This document shows positions 58,968-64,000 of a stretch of DNA of 64,000 nucleotides, one piece after another (the first letter of the stretch is position 1; each line of letters starts with the position of its first letter). The notes beneath the pieces are model-generated. The model searched no databases. It was not told the origin of the DNA and saw nothing but the letters and a program-made list of their open reading frames with translations. Made by a program: the position numbers and the translations under genes. Location: contig JACKBY010000015.1 of assembly GCA_020634335.1 (NCBI GenBank), forward strand, positions 11,614-75,613, given 5' to 3'. This stretch comes from Promineifilum sp. (lineage in GTDB: Bacteria > Chloroflexota > Anaerolineae > Promineifilales > Promineifilaceae).

Positions 58968-60398
58968 ATGAAGAGAATCCTGTTTACTTTACCTGTATTC
59001 CTAGCAGTTGTTAGTATAATTGTGGCTTGTATACCACAAACATCCCCTGAAACCACTCCAACGGGTTCTTTTTCACCGTTATCAGATTCGCGAACGGAGG
59101 TTTCATTAACCCCAACTACGATACCGTCGGCTGATACTATTAGACCCATAAAATCTCCCGAGCAAGCCCAACAAACGGCCACCTTACCTAGTATTCAGGA
59201 AAGTCTGGCACACGGTACAGTTGAGTCGATTGCCGTGCCAACAGCCATCCAACAGCCGCCAACCAGCAGCCCTGCAACTTTATTCTACTATAGCGCCGAT
59301 GGTCATTTATATCGCGCCCCCATCTCCGGCGGTTCCGGCGAGAGGTTGACCTTGCAGCCGCTCGCGGGCGCGAATGATCCTGACGCCATCGCCGGTATAG
59401 TCGGTTACCGGCCGCCCCGCGTCTCCCCCGATGGCCGTTTGCTGGCCTTGAACGGCAACTGGGGCGGCGCGGCCGTGCTCGATCTGAGCATCGGCGAGAC
59501 GATAGGCAGCGGCCGGGGGCAGGCGATGTTGGCCCCCAGTTGGTCGCCCGATAGCCGGCAGTTGAGCTACATCACCCAGGACGACCGCCTATGCCTCTAC
59601 GATCTCGACGCTGGGCCGGATGATTGCCCGTTTCAGCGCGAAAGGTTGCAGGATGCTCAATGGTCACCGTTGGGTTCGACCGTGGCCGTGGCGGTTGTCG
59701 ACCCGATTCCGGAAGGCGACGTCAAATGCTGTAACGGCGAGGTCTGGCTGGTCGATGCTTTCACGGGTGAGGCGACCCCGATAGGGGCTTATGCGACCGG
59801 GTTCGAATCCGTTCCGGGAGAGACGATTGCCTGGCTGGCCGATGGGTTGAGCGTAGTGATCAAGAAAACGGCCGACGGTCGCGGCGCACTCTACACGTTG
59901 GCCGACGGCTCATTGACCTACTTTGATGAGCCGGTGCTCAGCGTTGCGCCGGACGGTCGCGCGGTCTTGCACCCGTCCGGGATGATAAGCTTCATCAATG
60001 ATGTGGATGACGTTAATGTCGTTAAGGCAAATTTCTCGTTGCCGGACACGGAAGACTGCGAAGGTTCCCTAAGCCTGGCCTATGTGTGGTCGCCGGATGG
60101 CGGGCAACTGGCCTACGCGCCCGCGTGCTTGACGGGCGACGACGCCCCGCAGGCGGAGAGGGTTTTGTACGTCATCGAGACGGCCACGGGCAATCTGCGG
60201 TGGCAACAGGCGCTTCCGGCGGCGATGTATCCAGTGGGCTGGTCGCCCGAAGGCGATCAGTTGCTCTTGCAAAGCAGCCCCGGCAGCATGCCGGATGGAT
60301 GGTCGATTTGGCGAATGACGGCCGGTGGCGAGCAGCCGTTAGAGAAGGTTGTAGACCAGGCTCTGTTTCTGGAAGTCGTTCCACAGTGGCGTGAATAG
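58968..60398 (+). CDS. Lipoprotein with WD40/TolB-like beta-propeller repeats
   Basis: A 476-residue lipoprotein. The signal peptide ends VSIIVAC with the lipidated Cys near residue 21. A Thr/Pro linker runs to about residue 100. The rest has repeated TolB-like motifs, such as PSWSPDSRQLSYITQDDRLC, AQWSPLGSTVAVAV and VWSPDGGQLAYAP, characteristic of six-bladed propellers that bind proteins or ligands outside the cell. ATG 58968 is set by the signal peptide. The first 300 bp are AT-rich like the M23 gene, while from about 59280 the sequence becomes GC-rich, so the gene is compositionally chimeric. Confidence 0.82.
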   Translation: MKRILFTLPVFLAVVSIIVACIPQTSPETTPTGSFSPLSDSRTEVSLTPTTIPSADTIRPIKSPEQAQQTATLPSIQESLAHGTVESIAVPTAIQQPPTSSPATLFYYSADGHLYRAPISGGSGERLTLQPLAGANDPDAIAGIVGYRPPRVSPDGRLLALNGNWGGAAVLDLSIGETIGSGRGQAMLAPSWSPDSRQLSYITQDDRLCLYDLDAGPDDCPFQRERLQDAQWSPLGSTVAVAVVDPIPEGDVKCCNGEVWLVDAFTGEATPIGAYATGFESVPGETIAWLADGLSVVIKKTADGRGALYTLADGSLTYFDEPVLSVAPDGRAVLHPSGMISFINDVDDVNVVKANFSLPDTEDCEGSLSLAYVWSPDGGQLAYAPACLTGDDAPQAERVLYVIETATGNLRWQQALPAAMYPVGWSPEGDQLLLQSSPGSMPDGWSIWRMTAGGEQPLEKVVDQALFLEVVPQWRE

Positions 60399-60430
60399 CG
60401 CCATTTGAGCCAGGGATCGGGAGAAGGTAG

Positions 60431-61855
60431 ATGAATAAGTCTCGTGTCAGATATAAGTTAGCATTACTATTGCTGGTTCTGACATTTGGTAGTTGCGCCT
60501 CACCATCACCGACGTCCGACAATACCCAACTATTCACCGTCTCACCCACGACCATCGCCGAGAGCTTGCCGCCCACACAAACGTCTATTGCTTCTCCGGA
60601 ACCCACGCTTACTCCAACGCCTGCGCCCACGGCCACCACCGCGCCGCCTACCCCTACGGCCATACCGACCATAGCCGGCCCGGCTGACACCCTCGTGCTA
60701 TACGCCACGCACGTCGATATGAGAACCTCGCCCAACCGGCCCGCGGACGTTGCGCCATACGAGGACTACTGGGGACTCAGGACAGTGCCATCCTTGGCCT
60801 TCCTTGACCCGACGGTATTTGACCTATTTTACGGCGCTACCAAATTTTCGTCGGAGGGTATGGGCCGGTTTTTTCAGGAGGTAAGCCCTCAACTCTCGCC
60901 TGATGGCCGCTATTTGCTGTTACCGGGTCTAGCCGCTTATCCGCCCGCCGGCGTCGAAGGCACGGGGTTATGGCTGATCGACCTCGTGGAAGGCACGTCG
61001 CGCGAGTTGCTGCCGGACGGCAAAATCGCCACATGGAGTCCGACAAGTGACGCGATCACCTACGTGACTGGCGACACGCTCTATTCGCTGAGTATTGCCG
61101 AAGGCGCGGAGCCGCAGCCCCTCTTTCAGCATCCGGATTTGTGGGCCCCGTACGCCAAGTGGTCGCCCGACGGCCAATGGATCGCCGCGTTGACTTCCAG
61201 CCTCGAAGGAACGGATGAATACGAAACCGGCTATGCCGCGACGTATTGGCTCGTGCCGACCAACGGCGACCCGGCGCGTGAATTGTCGACTCAGGCGGCC
61301 GGAGCCATCGAATACAGCGCATCCGAAATGTCCTGGTCGCCCGATAGTCAATTCCTGCTGGTGCGGAATCGGGTGTTCGATTTGGAAGGCAAGCAGATGT
61401 CGACGGACTATCCGGGGCGTGTGAACTGGCTGCCCAACGATTCGCGCTTGCTGGCTACCAGTAGCGATGGGATGCACATCGTCACCATCGCCGGCGAGGA
61501 GATCGCTCGCATTAATGACTATCAGTATGACTCCTCTGAGCACACCTGGGCTTTCTCCCACGACGGCCGGCGGCTGGCTTACTCATTGCCGCGCACCGAA
61601 GGCGCAACCGTAGCGGTCTACGATCTGGAGCGGGACGAGAGCCAGGTCATCGGGGCCATCTCCGGCGCGGACTTCGTGGGGATAGAGTCCATCGGGATGA
61701 TGCGCTGGAGCGCCGACGATAGCCGCCCTATCCTTAGCGTCTATCGCGTAGATAAGAGCCATTACGAAATCTGGACGCTGGAGGCGCAACCGGGTGGCGC
61801 GGCCGAATTGCTGTTGGAAAATGCGGAATTGGTCGAGGCCGTGCCCTATCCGTAG
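60431..61855 (+). CDS. Lipoprotein with TolB-like beta-propeller repeats, paralogue
   Basis: A 474-residue lipoprotein with signal peptide ending LTFGSC (Cys22) and a Thr/Pro linker (about residues 25-80). Propeller motifs follow: LSPDGRYLLLPGL, ATWSPTSDAITYVTGDTLYS, KWSPDGQWIAALTS, MSWSPDSQFLLVRN and FSHDGRRLAYSL. It is a paralogue of the preceding gene, 32 bp downstream, and probably in the same operon. AGGAGAAGGT-like sequence lies before the ATG. Ligand or partner unknown. Confidence 0.85.
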   Translation: MNKSRVRYKLALLLLVLTFGSCASPSPTSDNTQLFTVSPTTIAESLPPTQTSIASPEPTLTPTPAPTATTAPPTPTAIPTIAGPADTLVLYATHVDMRTSPNRPADVAPYEDYWGLRTVPSLAFLDPTVFDLFYGATKFSSEGMGRFFQEVSPQLSPDGRYLLLPGLAAYPPAGVEGTGLWLIDLVEGTSRELLPDGKIATWSPTSDAITYVTGDTLYSLSIAEGAEPQPLFQHPDLWAPYAKWSPDGQWIAALTSSLEGTDEYETGYAATYWLVPTNGDPARELSTQAAGAIEYSASEMSWSPDSQFLLVRNRVFDLEGKQMSTDYPGRVNWLPNDSRLLATSSDGMHIVTIAGEEIARINDYQYDSSEHTWAFSHDGRRLAYSLPRTEGATVAVYDLERDESQVIGAISGADFVGIESIGMMRWSADDSRPILSVYRVDKSHYEIWTLEAQPGGAAELLLENAELVEAVPYP

Positions 61856-61869
61856 CCGCAACTAGGCAG

Positions 61870-61930
61870 AAAACGACCGACCACGGACGACGGGCACCTT
61901 TCCGGTCGTGGCCTGTTGTCCGTGGTCAGT
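61870..61930. repeat. Intergenic inverted repeat built from the word GACCACGGAC
   Basis: GACCACGGAC (61879-61888) and its exact complement GTCCGTGGTC (61918-61927) are flanked by further near-matching words (GAC-GGGCAC and related). It fills the gap between two convergent genes, as at 2437-2556, and could end both transcripts. Confidence 0.6.
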
Positions 61931-61933
61931 AGG

Positions 61934-63352
61934 TCAGCGCCCCAGCGCCTCCAGCAGAAAATACTCCTCCAGCGGCTCGTGGAAGTCCCGTGGCCGGTAT
62001 TCGCCGGAAGCGCGGTCGAGCACGTAATCGCCGTTGTAGTCGCCGCGGGCGATGCGCTGGAGCATCTCGACCAGGCGATCCACGTCGCTGGTGTTGTTGT
62101 AGCAGCCGAAACTGGCCCGCACCATGCCGGGCATTTCCGACTTGTCGCCGGCCAGCATTTGCTCCTTCCAGTGCGACGTCTCGTCATCCCGCAGGTGCAG
62201 CAGGTGGACGACATAGGGGTGGGCGCAGAAGCAGCCGCTGCGCACGCCGATGCCGCCCTCGTAGCCCAGGATGGCCGCCGCCAGAAAGTGGGAGACACCG
62301 TCGAGGTTGAAGGGGATGACGCCCACTTTCTCGGCCGCGCGGGCCGGGTCGGTCTCGCCGAAAATACGAATGCCGGGCACGTCGCGCAGCCGCTCCAGGG
62401 TGTAGGCGATGAGGTGCTCCTCGTGGGCGGCCACGGCCTCCATGCCGACTTCCATCAGCGTGCGCGCGGCCACGGCCAGGGCCACCGCGCCGACGACGTT
62501 GGGGCTGCCGGCTTCCTCGCGGTCGGGCACGCCGGCCCAATGCACCTCGTCCAGCGTCACCACATCCACCGTGCCGCCGCCGCGGTATTCCGGCGCGTCG
62601 TGGAGGAAGACATCCTTCGGCCCGATGAGCGCGCCCGTGCCATAGGGCGCGTACATCTTGTGGGCCGACAGAGTGACGAAATCGAGATGTTCAGGGTCGT
62701 CGTCGGGCAACATGTCGACGCGGCGGTGAGGGGCCAGTTGCGCCGTGTCGACCAGGATGCGCGCGCCGGCGGCATGGGCTTTGCGGGCCAGGCGGTGAAT
62801 GGGCTGGATGAAGCCGCTGACGTTCGACGCGCCGGCGACGGCCACCAGGGCCACACGCCCGGCGTATTGAGCCAGCAGGCGGTCGAAATCGTCCTCGTCG
62901 AAGCGGCCGTCGGGTTGGGCGCGGACGTGGACGACGTGGGCGCGCGGCCGCCAGGGCAGATCGTTGGAGTGATGCTCCATCTGAGTGGTGATGATGACGG
63001 CATCGGGGCCGAGGGGGTAGCGCCAGGCCAGCTTGTTGATGGCCTCGGTGGTGTTTTTGCCGAAGATGACAGTATTGGTGCGCAGGTCGGCCCCCACAAA
63101 GCGGCCAATGATCTCGTGTGCCTGATCGTAGGCCACGGTGCTGAGGCGCGACTTGAAGCCCGTGCCCCGGTGAACGCTGGAGTAGTAGGGCATGAAAGCC
63201 TCGACGGCGCGGACGACATCCACGAGGGGCGGCGTGCTGGCGGCGTTGTCTAGGTTGACGTAGGGCACGCGGCGGCCATCGAGCAAGGGCACTTCACGAT
63301 CCAGACCGAGGATGCGTGGTCGCAAGTCGAGGTGGGGCGGGTTGGCGATCAT
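61934..63352 (-). CDS. Class V aminotransferase, cysteine-desulfurase-like PLP enzyme
   Basis: A 472-residue PLP enzyme of the NifS/SufS fold. It has VNLDNAASTPPLV, TEAINKLAWRY, EHHSNDLPW (His stacking on PLP), DTAQLAPHRRVD and the Schiff-base Lys in LSAHKMYAPYG. The segment GVRSGCFCAHP holds Cys at the catalytic position of cysteine desulfurases, but the protein is longer than SufS (about 405 residues) with an additional C-terminal part, so desulfuration is only likely. Such enzymes deliver sulfur to Fe-S clusters or other pathways. Alone, upstream of recR's 3' end on the same strand. Confidence 0.88.
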   Translation of the reverse strand: MIANPPHLDLRPRILGLDREVPLLDGRRVPYVNLDNAASTPPLVDVVRAVEAFMPYYSSVHRGTGFKSRLSTVAYDQAHEIIGRFVGADLRTNTVIFGKNTTEAINKLAWRYPLGPDAVIITTQMEHHSNDLPWRPRAHVVHVRAQPDGRFDEDDFDRLLAQYAGRVALVAVAGASNVSGFIQPIHRLARKAHAAGARILVDTAQLAPHRRVDMLPDDDPEHLDFVTLSAHKMYAPYGTGALIGPKDVFLHDAPEYRGGGTVDVVTLDEVHWAGVPDREEAGSPNVVGAVALAVAARTLMEVGMEAVAAHEEHLIAYTLERLRDVPGIRIFGETDPARAAEKVGVIPFNLDGVSHFLAAAILGYEGGIGVRSGCFCAHPYVVHLLHLRDDETSHWKEQMLAGDKSEMPGMVRASFGCYNNTSDVDRLVEMLQRIARGDYNGDYVLDRASGEYRPRDFHEPLEEYFLLEALGR

Positions 63353-63369
63353 CGGCTTTCTCCAGAGAA

Positions 63370-63490
63370 ATTACGAATGACGAATGAGGAGTTATCACTA
63401 TCGTTATCGCTATCGCAATCGAAGATCGATTACGATAGCGATAACGATTGCGATAGCGGGCATCCGTCGTAATTCGTAATTCGTAATTCG
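63370..63490. repeat. Intergenic inverted repeats built from the words TATCG and ATTCG
   Basis: A perfect 14 bp inverted repeat, CGTTATCGCTATCG (63402-63415) with CGATAGCGATAACG (63433-63446), overlaps an 11 bp one (63411-63421 with 63445-63455). The outer flanks add ATTACGAAT (63370-63378) and ATTCGTAAT (63472-63480). The words have a 6 bp period. It fills the gap between recR and the aminotransferase gene. Confidence 0.75.
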
Positions 63491-63491
63491 C

Positions 63492-64000
63492 TCAAAGGTT
63501 CTGGCGGCCCTCGAAGGCGCGGCCGAGGGTGATTTCATCAGTGTATTCCAGGTCGCCGCCGACGGGCAGGCCGCGCGCCAGGCGGGTCAGGCGGACGTCG
63601 CGGTCGGCCAGGCGGCGTTGCAGATAGAGCGCGGTCGACTCGCCCTCCAGGGTCGGGTTGGTCGCCAGAATGATCTCCTGGAAGTTACCCTGGGCGACAC
63701 GGGCGAGCAGCTCGGCGATGCGCAAGTCGTCGGGGCCGATGCCCTCGACGGGCGAGATAGCCCCGTGGAGGACGTGATAGCGGCCGCCGAAGGCGCGCGA
63801 GCGCTCGATAGCCAACACGTCGAGCGGCTCCTCGACGACGCACAGCAACCGGGCGTCGCGGGCGTCGTCGTCGCAGATCACGCAAGGGTCGTCCTCAGTG
63901 ATGTTGAAACAGACCGAGCACAACTGTGTGTGCTCCTTCAGGTCCTGCAGCGCCGTCGCCAGATCGAGGGCCTGGTTATCGGCCGCGCGCAGCAAATAGA
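63492..64000 (-). CDS. recR: Recombination protein RecR, N-terminus beyond the window
   Basis: The visible 169 residues begin in YLLRAADNQ, which is the middle of the RecR N-terminal helix-hairpin-helix region, and about 30 residues lie beyond base 64000. The zinc finger is CSVCFNITEDDPCVIC, then the Toprim domain LLCVVEEPLDVLAIE with a central HVLHGAISPVEGIGPDDL and ILATNPTLEGESTALYL. RecR with RecO loads RecA at gaps in DNA. Family assignment is clear; the true start is not in the window. Confidence 0.95.
   Translation of the reverse strand, partial: YLLRAADNQALDLATALQDLKEHTQLCSVCFNITEDDPCVICDDDARDARLLCVVEEPLDVLAIERSRAFGGRYHVLHGAISPVEGIGPDDLRIAELLARVAQGNFQEIILATNPTLEGESTALYLQRRLADRDVRLTRLARGLPVGGDLEYTDEITLGRAFEGRQNL

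Noticed and set aside
59800..59825. GGTTCGAATCC, identical to a tRNA T-loop core
   Set aside because: It lies in frame inside the TolB-like lipoprotein gene (codons for G-F-E-S), with no acceptor, D or anticodon stem fitting around it.

Overview
This 64 kb window is a GC-rich (roughly 60-65% by eye), densely coding bacterial chromosome segment. Several traits together suggest Chloroflexota (an Anaerolineae/Ardenticatenia-like lineage): surface proteins and lipoproteins with long Thr/Pro/Ala linkers, a CofD enzyme of coenzyme F420 synthesis, an XPB-type helicase-associated protein, an LPXTG-type surface protein, YoaR/beta-lactamase-fold proteins, and a GT4 plus GH130 carbohydrate pair. This assignment is inference; there is no rRNA gene to confirm it. 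I found no tRNA, rRNA, CRISPR array, prophage or intact insertion sequence.

Layout. 0-8.5 kb: the end of a THUMP-type RNA methyltransferase, cofD, an M20 amidohydrolase, a TetR regulator divergent from a SnoaL-like gene with repeated operator-like sites between them, and a RarA AAA+ ATPase fused to a methyltransferase domain. 8.5-19.6 kb: an envelope-stress-like protein with three 93-residue repeats, a SpoU methyltransferase, an M4 metalloprotease followed by an emfourin-type inhibitor, a CheY/CpaE-like protein, a crotonase, a methyltransferase, an XPB-like protein and a lipid kinase. 19.7-27 kb: an LPETG surface protein, a PH-SHOCT protein, then a likely operon rplI - rodZ-like - rimO - tlpA - lgt-like. 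27-42.5 kb: DinB, MerR/TipAS, GAP and ArsR/DUF2087 proteins, a D-aminoacylase-like amidohydrolase, an SDR epimerase, a PAP2 phosphatase, an OmpR/histidine-kinase pair, PspC, Nudix, two tandem beta-lactamase-fold paralogues and an aldo/keto reductase. 42.5-47.5 kb: a long untranslated leader ending in a terminator hairpin just before a GT4-(alpha/alpha)-barrel protein and its GH130 partner, then MscS. 47.7-50.7 kb: a lower-GC accessory patch with a HigBA toxin-antitoxin pair bracketed by two related palindromes and two related Thr/Pro-rich genes, plus a repeat protein whose signal peptide holds an amber codon. 50.7-64 kb: ettA, uvrA, a DUF3048 lipoprotein, an AT-rich M23 peptidase, two beta-propeller-like lipoproteins, a class V aminotransferase and the end of recR.

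The most notable observations are: (i) a tandem pair of beta-lactamase-fold proteins in which one copy has lost all three catalytic motif positions; (ii) a 420 bp leader with an intrinsic terminator 30 nt before the GT4 gene, a candidate cis-acting RNA; (iii) intergenic inverted repeats, each built from its own short repeated word; (iv) two families of dispersed palindromes, one flanking uvrA on both sides; (v) an Lgt-like protein next to TlpA that lacks the known Lgt catalytic residues; (vi) a composition break inside a lipoprotein gene; and (vii) the amber codon within a signal peptide. None of these amounts to proof of a new system, but (i), (ii), (iii) and (v) are the best leads.
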